DNA of 64,000 nucleotides, taken from NCBI RefSeq assembly GCF_900106805.1, contig NZ_FNNP01000006.1:124001-188000 (forward strand), given 5' to 3'. A program made the translations under genes and the position numbers. The notes under the pieces were generated by a model that was not told the DNA's origin, ran no database searches, and saw nothing but the letters and a program-made list of their open reading frames with translations. Each line of letters begins with the position of its first letter. The stretch's first letter is position 1. Source of the DNA: Ruegeria halocynthiae. GTDB lineage: Bacteria > Pseudomonadota > Alphaproteobacteria > Rhodobacterales > Rhodobacteraceae. Below, in pieces: positions 1 to 8,175 of the stretch.

Positions 1-2685
1 TGCGGCCTGACCGGTGATCGGGTCAGAGTTGGCCCACCGAAGGCCGTCGCCCTTTGGCGGCAGCAATTCGTGGATCAGGTGGTTCAGCAGGAAGCCTTTG
101 GTCGCCTCGGGCGCGTCGTCTTGCAGCGCCCATGCGCCTTTGCGCTTACCGATGGCGTTCCAGGTCCAGACCGTGTTTTCGTTTAACGCAGCCATTTCCA
201 TGACCGGCACCGTGATCTCACCATGCGGAGAGGTGACCTTGGCCCAATCGCCGTCTTCCAGCCCATGTTCGCGCATCAGCTTTGTCGGGACATAGAGCGG
301 GTTGCGCCCATGCAGCTGGCGCAGCCACGCATTCTGGGTGCCCCAGCTGTGATACATTGCCATCGGGCGTTGCGTCAGGGCATTGACGGTGAAGCCTTCG
401 TTGCCGGTTTGATCAGTTTCATACCAGATGGGCAGTGGGTCCATCGTGTCTTTGATGCGCTGGCGCAGATGTTCAGGCGGTTGCCGCTCGCCATGGCCTT
501 CGGCGGCCAGTTGGAACTTCCGCATCGGCTCAGAGTAAAGCTGGAACAGATAAGGCTGCGGACTGTCATAGATCCCCATGCCCACCGCCCAGTCCTGATA
601 GGCGGTGTTCCAGGGTTTGTAGTAATCCGCGCCTTCGGGAATATGGGCCACGTAGAAGCCGCCGTTTTCGATGTAGCGGTTCAACTGGTCAGGATTGACC
701 TCGCCACGGCCTTCCTTGTCGCCATTTTCGCCGCGGAACCCGGCGAGGGGTCCGATACCAGGCTTGCGCTCGTGGTTGACAATGTAGTCAGCGTAATCTG
801 TCCACTTGGCGCTGCCGTCTTCATTGGTAAAGCCGGGCAGGCCCATGCGATTGGCCAGATCAACCAGCACCGACTGGAACCCGCGCACGTCGCGGTCAGG
901 TTCGATCACAGGCCAGCGAATTGCGTCTGCCGCCGCATCCGCCTCGCAGATCGGGCGATCCAGCAGCGAGATGCAATCGTGACGCTCCAGATAGGTGGTG
1001 TCGGGCAGGATCAGGTCGGCATAAGCCACCATTTCCGAGCTATAGGCGTCGGAATAGATGATATGCGGGATCACATACTCGCCGTTCTCATCCTTGTCCG
1101 TCAGCATCTCCATGACACCTTTGGTGTTCATGGATGAGTTCCAGGACATGTTGGCCATGTACATGAACAGCGTGTCGATTTTGTAGGGATCACCGGCGTG
1201 GGCGTTCGAGATCACCATATGCATCAACCCGTGGCTGGACATCGGGTTTTCCCAGGTGAACGCCTTGTCGATCCTCGCTGGGCTGCCATCTTCCTTGAGT
1301 GCCAGATGCTCGGGGCCGCGCACAAAACCCAGATGAGGTCCATCCAGCGGTGTGTTGGGCGTTACCTTGCAGTGTGGGGCTGGATGAGCCTCGACCGGTT
1401 TTGGATAGGGCGGTTTGAAGCGGAAGCCACCGGGCACTTCGACCGTACCCAGGATGATCTGCAGCACGTGAAGCGCCCGGCAGGTCTGGAAGCCGTTGGC
1501 ATGGGCCGACACACCGCGCATCGAGTGCATCGCGACCGGGCGACCGATCATCTTGCTGTGCTTTTCGCCGCGGAAATCGGTCCATTCGTGATCTAGCTCG
1601 AATGCCTCATCAAAGGCCACGCGGGCAATTTCGGCGGCAATCGCCCGGATACGCTTGGCCGGGATGCCGCATTTGTCGGCAATGGCCTCGGGCGCGTATT
1701 CATCGCCCAGATACCGCTCGGCCATCTGGTGGAAGACGGGGCGATGGGTAATGCCATCTTTCTCATAGGTTGCAGATAGATCAGGGCGGACGCCCGGTTT
1801 GTCAAACGCGGTCAGCTTGCCGGTCTTGCGGTCAATGACCAAAGGCTTACCATCACCGTCTTTCAGAAACAGACCTTTTTCCGGGCCTTCTGAGGCGTTG
1901 ATCAGTACTGGCGCGTTGGTATAGCGGCTGAGATAATCCAGATCAATTTTGCCAGCCTTCATCAGCACGTGGATCAGCGACAAGATGAACAGTCCATCGG
2001 TGCCGGGGGTGATTCCGACCCAATCGTCAGCGACGGCGTTGTAACCGCTGCGGATGGGGTTGATCCCGATCACTCGGGCGCCGCGTGCCTTGATTTTTCC
2101 GATGCCCATCTTGATCGGGTTCGAGTCATGATCTTCTGCCACGCCGAACAGCATGAAAAGCTTGGTGTGATCCCAATCGGGCTGGCCAAATTCCCAGAAC
2201 GCGCCGCCCATCGTATAGATGCCACCCGCCGCCATGTTGACCGAACAGAACCCGCCATGTGCGGCGTAATTGCAGGTGCCGAAATTTTGTGCCCAGAAGC
2301 TGGTGAAGCTCTGGCTTTGGTCGCGGCCGGTAAAGAAAGCCAGTTTCTCGGGGTTGTCTTCGCGGATGGGTTTAAGCCAGCCGACGGCGATCTCCAGTGC
2401 TTCATCCCAGCTGATCTCTTCGAATTCTCCCGACCCACGGGGGCCAACTCGTTTGAGTGGTGCGCGCAGTCGTGACGGGGCATTCACCTGCATAATCCCT
2501 GCGCTGCCCTTGGCGCAAAGAACTCCCTTGTTCACTGGATGGTCCCTGTTGCCCTCGATATAGGCGACCTTTCCATCCTTCATGTGCACGTTGATACCGC
2601 ACCGACACGCGCACATGTAGCACGTGGTTCGGCGAACTTCGTCTGACACGGGTGGGGATAGGTTGAGGTTCGGTTGTTGGTTCAC
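1..2685 (-). CDS. soeA: Molybdopterin oxidoreductase, SoeA-like sulfite dehydrogenase catalytic subunit (3' end outside window)
   Basis: The frame is open for 895 codons and runs off the left edge. It starts at a GTG preceded by GGAG 8 nt upstream. The N-terminus has the [4Fe-4S] signature of bis-MGD enzymes: C22-x2-C25-x3-C29-x27-C57. Long DMSO-reductase-family molybdopterin domains follow, and the product is near the usual length of SoeA (about 950 residues). It lies directly downstream of xsc on the same strand. In roseobacters the membrane-bound sulfite dehydrogenase soeABC is known to sit beside xsc and remove the sulfite that Xsc makes. Family membership is clear; the sulfite specificity is inferred from this neighbourhood, and soeB and soeC would lie outside the window. 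Other complex-iron-sulfur-molybdoenzymes (polysulfide or thiosulfate reductase A) remain possible. Confidence 0.7.
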   Translation of the reverse strand, partial: MNQQPNLNLSPPVSDEVRRTTCYMCACRCGINVHMKDGKVAYIEGNRDHPVNKGVLCAKGSAGIMQVNAPSRLRAPLKRVGPRGSGEFEEISWDEALEIAVGWLKPIREDNPEKLAFFTGRDQSQSFTSFWAQNFGTCNYAAHGGFCSVNMAAGGIYTMGGAFWEFGQPDWDHTKLFMLFGVAEDHDSNPIKMGIGKIKARGARVIGINPIRSGYNAVADDWVGITPGTDGLFILSLIHVLMKAGKIDLDYLSRYTNAPVLINASEGPEKGLFLKDGDGKPLVIDRKTGKLTAFDKPGVRPDLSATYEKDGITHRPVFHQMAERYLGDEYAPEAIADKCGIPAKRIRAIAAEIARVAFDEAFELDHEWTDFRGEKHSKMIGRPVAMHSMRGVSAHANGFQTCRALHVLQIILGTVEVPGGFRFKPPYPKPVEAHPAPHCKVTPNTPLDGPHLGFVRGPEHLALKEDGSPARIDKAFTWENPMSSHGLMHMVISNAHAGDPYKIDTLFMYMANMSWNSSMNTKGVMEMLTDKDENGEYVIPHIIYSDAYSSEMVAYADLILPDTTYLERHDCISLLDRPICEADAAADAIRWPVIEPDRDVRGFQSVLVDLANRMGLPGFTNEDGSAKWTDYADYIVNHERKPGIGPLAGFRGENGDKEGRGEVNPDQLNRYIENGGFYVAHIPEGADYYKPWNTAYQDWAVGMGIYDSPQPYLFQLYSEPMRKFQLAAEGHGERQPPEHLRQRIKDTMDPLPIWYETDQTGNEGFTVNALTQRPMAMYHSWGTQNAWLRQLHGRNPLYVPTKLMREHGLEDGDWAKVTSPHGEITVPVMEMAALNENTVWTWNAIGKRKGAWALQDDAPEATKGFLLNHLIHELLPPKGDGLRWANSDPITGQAA

Positions 2686-2855
2686 GCTGTCTCTCCCTGC
2701 GGCGCAATGCCTTGGTACCTGTACGTGTTGAACACACTGGGGCGTAAAACCGCCGGGCTCAACCATTCAGGGGAAGAGAGCGCAACCGCCCCCTTCCTCT
2801 GTTTTGGAATGCGAGGATCGGTTGAATCCGGTCCGTCTTATGTTTGTGGCAGCAA

Positions 2856-4631
2856 TCAAACCTGCTGCGGACGCATGTCGTTGGCGTCGATACCTGCAAC
2901 CGCGACCGGCTTTTTCATCGCGTCGCGACGGAAAGGCTCACCCAGTTCCTGATTGATCAATGCTTCGATCAGAGTGGTGATGCCGTTCTTTTGGTCTTCA
3001 ACCGCCTGGCTCAGCGCCGCGGTCAGCTCGTCCATGGTCCGAGCCACAACGCCTTTCAGGCCGCAGGCCTGCGCGATACCGGCATAAGAGACCTTGGTGT
3101 CCAGCTCGGTGCCGACGAAGTTGTCATCGAACCACAGGGTCGAGTTGCGCTTTTCCGCGCCCCACTGATAGTTGCGGAAGACAACCTGAGTGACGGCAGG
3201 CCATTCTTCGCGACCAATGGCGGTCAGTTCGGTGACCGCGATGCCAAAGGCACCGTCGCCCGAGAAACCAACAACCGGAACATCCGGGCAACCGATTTTA
3301 GCTCCGATTACCGACGGCAGGCCGTAACCACAGGGACCGAACAGACCGGGCGCCAGATATTTGCGGCCTTCTTCGAACGACGGATAGGCGTTGCCGATGG
3401 CACAGTTGTTGCCGATGTCGGAAGAGATGATCGCTTCTTTCGGCAGAGCGGACTGGATGGCGCGCCATGCTTTGCGCGGGCTCAGCCAGTCGGGCTTGTC
3501 GGCACGGGCGCGTTCGTTCCAGGAGGTGCCCGGATCGTCCTGCTCGTGATCCATCGAGGTCAGTTCCTGCGCCCAACGCGACTTGGTTTCCGCGATTTTC
3601 GCTTTGCGCGCGTCGCGGCCTTCGTCGCCAGCCGTACCAGAAAGCTGTTCCAGAATGTTTGTGGCAACAGTGGCTGCATCACCGACGATACCAACAGATA
3701 CTTTCTTGGTCAGACCGATGCGGTCGGGATTGATATCGACTTGAATGATCTTTGCATCTGCAGGCCAGTACTCCATACCGTAACCCGGCAGGGTCGAGAA
3801 GGGGTTCAGGCGGGTGCCGAGACACAGAACGACGTCCGCTTCCTGGATCAGCTGCATACCGGCTTTCGAGCCGTTATAGCCCAGCGGGCCAGCGAACAGC
3901 GGATGCGAGCCGGGGAAGGCGTCGTTGTGCTGGTAGCCAACGCAAACCGGAGCGTCCAGACGCTCGGCCAGTGCTTTAGACGCTTCGATGCCGCCTTTGG
4001 ACAGAACCGTGCCAGCACCGTTCAGGATAACGGGGTTCTTTGCGCTCGAAAGCAGAGCGGCAGCCTCGGCCACGGCCGATGCGCCACCCGAAGGCAGTTC
4101 GAACTCAACGACTGCAGGCAGGTCAATGTCGATCACCTGAGTGAAGAAATCGCGCGGGACGTTGATCTGTGCAGGAGCGGATGCACGCTTGGCGTTCATG
4201 ATCACGCGGCTCAGAACCTCGGCCATACGGCTGGGGTCGCGCACTTCTTCCTGATAGCAAACGCAGTCCGCGAACATGCGCATCTGCTCCATCTCCTGGA
4301 AGCCACCCTGACCCATGGTCTTGTTGGCGGCCTGCGGGGTGACCAGCAGCAGCGGCGTGTGGTTCCAGTAAGCGGTTTTGACTGCGGTGACAAAGTTGGT
4401 GATGCCGGGGCCATTCTGGGCGATCATCATCGACATTTTGCCGGTTGCGCGGGTGTAGCCATCGGCCATCATTCCGCCCGAACCTTCGTGCGCGCAATCC
4501 CAAAAATTGATACCGGCTTTCTCAAAAATATCAGAGATAGGCATCATGGCCGAGCCGATGATTCCGAACGCATGTTCGATGCCATGCATCTGCAGGGTTT
4601 TTACAAAGGCTTCTTCGGTGGTCATCTTCAT
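2856..4631 (-). CDS. xsc: Sulfoacetaldehyde acetyltransferase
   Basis: A 591-residue thiamine-diphosphate enzyme that converts sulfoacetaldehyde plus phosphate to acetyl phosphate and sulfite in taurine and isethionate catabolism. The N-terminus (EEAFVKTLQMHGIEHAFGIIG) is the pyrimidine-binding domain with its catalytic Glu region. The central domain is acetolactate-synthase-like. The C-terminal ThDP motif starts at GDGAFGIAVTEL and is followed by the NYQWGAEKRN segment. Length and signature segments match Xsc rather than acetolactate synthase. The chosen ATG has GGAG 9 nt upstream; a second ATG two codons later is less well placed. It follows tauR by 124 bp, and that gap carries two TauR-type repeats. 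No pta gene (phosphotransacetylase), a common partner, lies between it and the soeA-like gene. Confidence 0.95.
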   Translation of the reverse strand: MKMTTEEAFVKTLQMHGIEHAFGIIGSAMMPISDIFEKAGINFWDCAHEGSGGMMADGYTRATGKMSMMIAQNGPGITNFVTAVKTAYWNHTPLLLVTPQAANKTMGQGGFQEMEQMRMFADCVCYQEEVRDPSRMAEVLSRVIMNAKRASAPAQINVPRDFFTQVIDIDLPAVVEFELPSGGASAVAEAAALLSSAKNPVILNGAGTVLSKGGIEASKALAERLDAPVCVGYQHNDAFPGSHPLFAGPLGYNGSKAGMQLIQEADVVLCLGTRLNPFSTLPGYGMEYWPADAKIIQVDINPDRIGLTKKVSVGIVGDAATVATNILEQLSGTAGDEGRDARKAKIAETKSRWAQELTSMDHEQDDPGTSWNERARADKPDWLSPRKAWRAIQSALPKEAIISSDIGNNCAIGNAYPSFEEGRKYLAPGLFGPCGYGLPSVIGAKIGCPDVPVVGFSGDGAFGIAVTELTAIGREEWPAVTQVVFRNYQWGAEKRNSTLWFDDNFVGTELDTKVSYAGIAQACGLKGVVARTMDELTAALSQAVEDQKNGITTLIEALINQELGEPFRRDAMKKPVAVAGIDANDMRPQQV

Positions 4632-4716
4632 CTGCGTAATCTCCGGTCATAGATGGATGGAACGGGTTTTTGCACCCGGTTTTCTGCTCGGTTTTGGCGC
4701 ACGGGTGTCCGCGGCG

Positions 4717-4749
4717 TTAGGGCCAGAACGGGTAGCGGTTTAGGTCCAG
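4717..4749 (-). promoter_or_regulatory. Paired TauR-type direct repeats upstream of xsc
   Basis: On the minus strand the gap between tauR and xsc holds CTGGACCTAA (4740-4749) and CTGGCCCTAA (4717-4726), in the same orientation with starts 23 bp apart. They match the direct-repeat TauR target I recall from Rhodobacter capsulatus (CTGGACYTAA), with one mismatch in the second copy. They lie 86-118 bp before the xsc start, where an activator would bind. Confidence 0.75.
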
Positions 4750-4755
4750 TGCGCG

Positions 4756-6216
4756 TCAGGACCGGCGGATCGCTTCAGCAATCTGTTGGATTCCCGGTCC
4801 AATCCGCTCGGACGAGATCGAAGAGTATCCCAGCCGGTAATAGTTTTGCGGCCGGTTCCGACCTGAAAAGAAAAGCTCGCCGGGTTCGATATGGACGCTT
4901 TGGTGACGCAGATCTAGGGCAAGCTTCGTCGTCTTGATGCGAGGGGGGGCCTGCATCCAGATCGATGATCCGCCAAGCATACCGCGCCCCGCCACTGCCA
5001 GCCCATGTTGACCGATCGCCTCTTCGATTGCTTCGCGGCGGCGCTGCAGCGTTTTGGACATACGCCTGATCTGAGCATCGTAGTGGCCCAGAGACAGAAA
5101 GTAGGCTGCCGTACGTTGCATGTGCCCGGGTGGATGGCGCAGCACCAGCGACCGCAATGCCCGCGCCTCGCGGATGAAAGGCGCGGATCCGACCATGTAG
5201 CCCAGCCGCAGACCCGGAAACAGTGATTTTGAGAAACTGCCCACATAGATCACGCGCCCGTCCCGATCCATTGACCTCAGCGCCGGCGACGGAGCGCCCA
5301 GAAAGGACATCTCGAACTCATAATCATCCTCGACGATCATGGCGTCCAACTCCCGGGCACGGCGCAACAGGGCATGACGGCGATCGACCGGCATGGTTGC
5401 CGTGGTCGGTGACTGATGGCTGGGGGTGGTGAAAATCACGTCGGTGTCGTCTGGGATCGCATCAGGAGGCAACCCGTCCCTGTCGACTTTCATATAGGAC
5501 AGCTTGCATTCGGAATGGATCAGAAGATCACGCAAAGCGTAATAGCAGGGGTCTTCGATTGCAGCCCTCCGGTTTCGGTTCAGCAAGATGCGCGAGGCCA
5601 GCCAAAGCGCGTTCTGAGCGCCCAGAGTGATCAGGATTTCCTCTGGTCGGGCCACGATACCGCGGCGAGGAAGAGTGTGGCGGGCGATGAACTCGACCAG
5701 CAGCGGGTCGTCCTGATCGACATAATCTCCGGTCAGAGAATCGAAATCCTTGTGCCCAAGAGCCCGGACCGCACAGAGGCGCCAGTTTGCGTGGTCGAAC
5801 AATTTCCTGTCGACCTGTCCATAGATGAACGGATAGCGGAACTCGCGCCAGTTGCTGGGTTTCACCAACATGTCACCGTCTGAGAACCGGCGCGCGCAGG
5901 CACGATTCCAATCGACAATCTCCGTATCGCGGCGAACCGGTGTGTATGTGGGCGGCACCGGAGCGTTTTCGGAAACATAATACCCCGACCGACCCTTGGC
6001 CGTGAGGTAATCGTTTGCCAACAGCTCGGTATAGGCAAGGGTGACGGTTATTCGGCTGACCCCCAAATGGGCAGCAAGTTTGCGGGATGAGGGCAGTTTT
6101 TCACCCACATGGAAGCGCCCGGACAGGATGCCTTCGGCGATCAGCTGTTGAAGCTGCGCCTGCAACGTGCCCTGCCCATTTCGTTCCAGAAAGAACGTGT
6201 CGACCGAAATACTCAT
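4756..6216 (-). CDS. tauR: TauR, MocR/GntR-type regulator of taurine catabolism
   Basis: A 486-residue MocR-subfamily regulator. An N-terminal GntR winged helix (about residues 12-80, with SSRKLAAHLGVSRITVTLAYTEL) is joined to a fold-type-I aminotransferase-like domain. The PLP-lysine segment SFSKSLFPGLRLGYMVG is visible, and the upstream EDDYEFEM matches the PLP-pocket Asp/Tyr region. Such proteins bind DNA and sense a metabolite through PLP. In Rhodobacter and Silicibacter the MocR gene beside xsc or the tau genes is TauR, an activator of taurine utilisation. Direct repeats of the TauR type lie before both this gene and xsc, suggesting autoregulation plus control of xsc. The name rests on that context and on the operator match. 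Confidence 0.87.
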   Translation of the reverse strand: MSISVDTFFLERNGQGTLQAQLQQLIAEGILSGRFHVGEKLPSSRKLAAHLGVSRITVTLAYTELLANDYLTAKGRSGYYVSENAPVPPTYTPVRRDTEIVDWNRACARRFSDGDMLVKPSNWREFRYPFIYGQVDRKLFDHANWRLCAVRALGHKDFDSLTGDYVDQDDPLLVEFIARHTLPRRGIVARPEEILITLGAQNALWLASRILLNRNRRAAIEDPCYYALRDLLIHSECKLSYMKVDRDGLPPDAIPDDTDVIFTTPSHQSPTTATMPVDRRHALLRRARELDAMIVEDDYEFEMSFLGAPSPALRSMDRDGRVIYVGSFSKSLFPGLRLGYMVGSAPFIREARALRSLVLRHPPGHMQRTAAYFLSLGHYDAQIRRMSKTLQRRREAIEEAIGQHGLAVAGRGMLGGSSIWMQAPPRIKTTKLALDLRHQSVHIEPGELFFSGRNRPQNYYRLGYSSISSERIGPGIQQIAEAIRRS

Positions 6217-6230
6217 GGCATCGTTATAGG

Positions 6231-6262
6231 TTGGACCTAAGGCCGAGGCAATCTGGACTTAT
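6231..6262. promoter_or_regulatory. Paired TauR-type direct repeats upstream of tauR
   Basis: TTGGACCTAA (6231-6240) and CTGGACTTAT (6253-6262) are direct repeats with starts 22 bp apart, just upstream of tauR (which starts at 6216 on the minus strand). They resemble the pair before xsc but read in the opposite orientation relative to the gene. That would suit autorepression, or activation of something reading rightward. Confidence 0.65.
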
Positions 6263-6317
6263 GGTGCGCCGGGCGTGAGTTGAATCATCACATGCGTGCT
6301 TGACGAGGGAAGAGGAA

Positions 6318-6345
6318 TAAACTAAATAACCAGAAATCTAGTTTA
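6318..6345. promoter_or_regulatory. Inverted-repeat operator candidate for ArsR
   Basis: TAAACTA (6318-6324) and TAGTTTA (6339-6345) form a perfect 7-bp inverted repeat separated by 14 bp, in AT-rich DNA 14 bp before the arsR start. ArsR/SmtB repressors typically bind such imperfect dyads overlapping their own promoter. Confidence 0.6.
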
Positions 6346-6358
6346 ATGGAGATTAAAA

Positions 6359-6667
6359 ATGTGGGAAGAAGCCGCTGCTGGCTTTTCAGCCATGGGGTCC
6401 GAGGCCCGGCTGAAAGTCCTTAAGACGCTGGTTCGCGCTGGCGAAGCGGGGCTCACCGTCGGCGAAGTTCAGTCCCGAACGGGCATCGCGCCCTCAACGC
6501 TGGCACATCACCTGCGGTTTCTGGCTGCCGGTGGTGTCGTCGAGCAAGAAAAAATCGGGCGCAGCACGATCAACCGGGCCTGTTTTGACGAATTGAGAAA
6601 TCTGGCGCAGTTCATCCTCAGTGAATGCTGTGCAGACGAAGTAGGAAAGGCCGCAAACGATGGCTGA
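6359..6667 (+). CDS. arsR: ArsR/SmtB-family transcriptional repressor
   Basis: A 102-residue winged-helix protein with the ArsR layout: SEARLKVLKTLVRAGEAGLTVGEVQ, then the recognition helix SRTGIAPSTLAHHLRFLAAGG and a wing. The cysteine pair near the C-terminus (ILSECCADE) and the CFDEL cysteine are candidate metalloid ligands, but the canonical ELCVCDL site in helix 3 is absent, so the sensing site would be of a different type. An ATG with GGAG 7 nt upstream defines the start. It overlaps the permease gene by 8 bp, so the two are translationally coupled. A dyad operator lies just upstream. Regulation of arsP by organic arsenicals or a related metalloid is inferred from this pairing. Confidence 0.88.
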   Translation: MWEEAAAGFSAMGSEARLKVLKTLVRAGEAGLTVGEVQSRTGIAPSTLAHHLRFLAAGGVVEQEKIGRSTINRACFDELRNLAQFILSECCADEVGKAANDG

Positions 6668-7691
6668 GCTGACACAGAACCCCAAACCCCTGGTCAGAAA
6701 CCTGCGCGACCTGATCGTGACGCCCTGGGCTCTGATCGTGGCCATTCTGACCCTAGTCGCGATTCTCGACCCCGGCAACTGGACCGAAATCGTGACATTT
6801 GCGGGCAAAGCGCTTGCACATACGGGACAATACATCCTGTTCGCGGTGCTGCTGCTGTCCTACCTCAAGGCCACCGGGGCCGAAGTGATGGTCGCCCGCG
6901 CGTTTGAAGGGCGCGAGACGCGGATGATCCTTCTGGCCGCATTGTTTGGCGGGCTGGCACCGTTCTGTTCTTGCGAAGTCATTCCGTTCATTGCGGGCTT
7001 ACTTGCGCTGGGGGCTCCTTTATCGGCGGTAATGGCGTTTTGGCTCAGTTCTCCGCTGATTGATCCGCCGACATTGCTGATCACAGCTGGCGCGTTGGGC
7101 TGGCCATTCGCCATCGGGAAAGCGGTGGCTGCCGTTGCTCTGGGACTGTTCGGAGGGTTCGCTGTACGTGCCCTAATGCGGGGCGGTGCCTTCGTGCAGC
7201 CGTTGTGTGAATACAAACCTGCCGGGTGCTGTGGAAACGAACCAAAGAAAGACGAAACGCCCGTCTGGCAATTCTGGAAGGAATCGGAACGCCGCACCCG
7301 TTTTCGCACCGAGTTTGTGCACAACGGCTTGTTTCTGCTGAAATGGCTGGCTTTCGCATACGTGCTCGAAGCGCTGCTGGTCAGCTATGTCCCGGCGGAC
7401 CTGATCGCCAGAGTCGTTGGTGGTGAAGGCGTCGTGCCCATCGTTGTGGCCGCTTTGGTTGGAATGCCTGCCTATCTGAACTCATACGTCGCACCGCCGC
7501 TGCTTGCGGGTCTGATGGAACAGGGCATGAGCGCAGGGGCCGCAATGTCGTTCATGGTGGCGGGTGCCGTCAGTTCGATCCCGGCGATGGCGGCCGTATG
7601 GTCGCTGGTCAAGCCGCAGGTCTTTGCAACCTATCTGGGATTGGGCATCAGTGGCGCCATCTTTGCGGGCATCGTGTTCCAGATGATCTAA
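6660..7691 (+). CDS. arsP: ArsP/UPF0718-family permease (organoarsenical efflux)
   Basis: A 343-residue polytopic membrane protein of the DUF318/UPF0718 permease family, with about eight hydrophobic segments. The conserved family motif APFCSCEVIP carries C103 and C105, and a second family segment (SSPLIDPPTLLITAGALGWPFAIG) follows. ArsP members export trivalent methylated or aromatic arsenicals. A cytoplasmic Cys pair (GCCGN) lies in the central loop, as in many members. The gene is coupled to an arsR repressor and ends in an intrinsic terminator, making a two-gene unit. The exact substrate cannot be read from sequence; some family members have been linked to other metals. Confidence 0.8.
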   Translation: MAELTQNPKPLVRNLRDLIVTPWALIVAILTLVAILDPGNWTEIVTFAGKALAHTGQYILFAVLLLSYLKATGAEVMVARAFEGRETRMILLAALFGGLAPFCSCEVIPFIAGLLALGAPLSAVMAFWLSSPLIDPPTLLITAGALGWPFAIGKAVAAVALGLFGGFAVRALMRGGAFVQPLCEYKPAGCCGNEPKKDETPVWQFWKESERRTRFRTEFVHNGLFLLKWLAFAYVLEALLVSYVPADLIARVVGGEGVVPIVVAALVGMPAYLNSYVAPPLLAGLMEQGMSAGAAMSFMVAGAVSSIPAMAAVWSLVKPQVFATYLGLGISGAIFAGIVFQMI

Positions 7692-7696
7692 ATGAT

Positions 7697-7727
7697 AACC
7701 GCCTGGTGCCTTCACTGGGCGGTTTTT
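7697..7727 (+). terminator. Intrinsic terminator after arsRP
   Basis: AACCGCC (7697-7703) pairs with GGCGGTT (7718-7724) and is followed by a T run. It lies directly after the arsP stop, between convergent genes. Confidence 0.8.
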
Positions 7728-7731
7728 CACG

Positions 7732-8121
7732 TTAGCCAGCACCGCAGTTTCGCGGCAGCTTAAAGCGATATCGGGGTTCTCCGCTTTCGACGAAGACCCG
7801 CTTTTCAACACAGGCTTCGGTGCCAACAGTCCGTGCGATCGGGCCTTCCGTTGTCGTAATCGACACCGCCGAGCCGTCCGGCAAGCGCACCGACGCGACG
7901 ACGCCGTGTTTAAGATCGCCATTGATCGGCGTCGCTGACAGGACCGCCACGGTCAAAAACGAATGATGTTCATGCGTGCCATCGTCGTTCAGCAGCAGCA
8001 ACCCGGCGAAGACTGCAATCAAGGTCACGACACCGGTGATGAGCAGCCACCAGGATTTCAGAAACACGTAGATCGATACGGCGCGGTGTGGTTCGAAAAA
8101 TGTGGACAGAATGCTAAGCAT
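7732..8121 (-). CDS. Small single-pass membrane protein of unknown function
   Basis: I do not recognise this 129-residue protein. A hydrophobic stretch (about residues 25-44, WWLLITGVVTLIAVFAGLLLL) acts as a membrane anchor after a short, aromatic-rich N-terminal region. The rest is a soluble domain rich in beta-prone segments (SFLTVAVLSATPINGDLKHGV, SVRLPDGSAVSITTT), ending in a Cys/Gly/Pro tail. The ATG has GGGGAA at a suitable distance. It follows trcR on the same strand, but a strong hairpin terminator lies between them, so it is probably transcribed separately. The second domain may face the periplasm. Confidence 0.6.
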   Translation of the reverse strand: MLSILSTFFEPHRAVSIYVFLKSWWLLITGVVTLIAVFAGLLLLNDDGTHEHHSFLTVAVLSATPINGDLKHGVVASVRLPDGSAVSITTTEGPIARTVGTEACVEKRVFVESGEPRYRFKLPRNCGAG

Positions 8122-8132
8122 CAGGTTCCCCG

Positions 8133-8166
8133 AAAAATGGGGCCCCGGCTATTTGAGGCCGGGGCC
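8133..8166 (-). terminator. Intrinsic terminator after trcR
   Basis: A 9-bp GC stem, GGCCCCGGC (8141-8149) with GCCGGGGCC (8158-8166), is followed on the minus strand by a run of five T a few bases later. It lies just downstream of the trcR stop. Confidence 0.8.
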
Positions 8167-8175
8167 ATCGGCGTC

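Noticed and set aside
223..1137. Plus-strand frame of 304 codons at the left edge
   Set aside because: It lies opposite the molybdopterin oxidoreductase, whose Cys motif and family pattern are clear on the minus strand.
2844..4652. A 602-codon open frame on the plus strand opposite xsc
   Set aside because: It is the mirror of a strong, well-identified gene, lacks any recognisable motif and arises from GC-rich codon structure.
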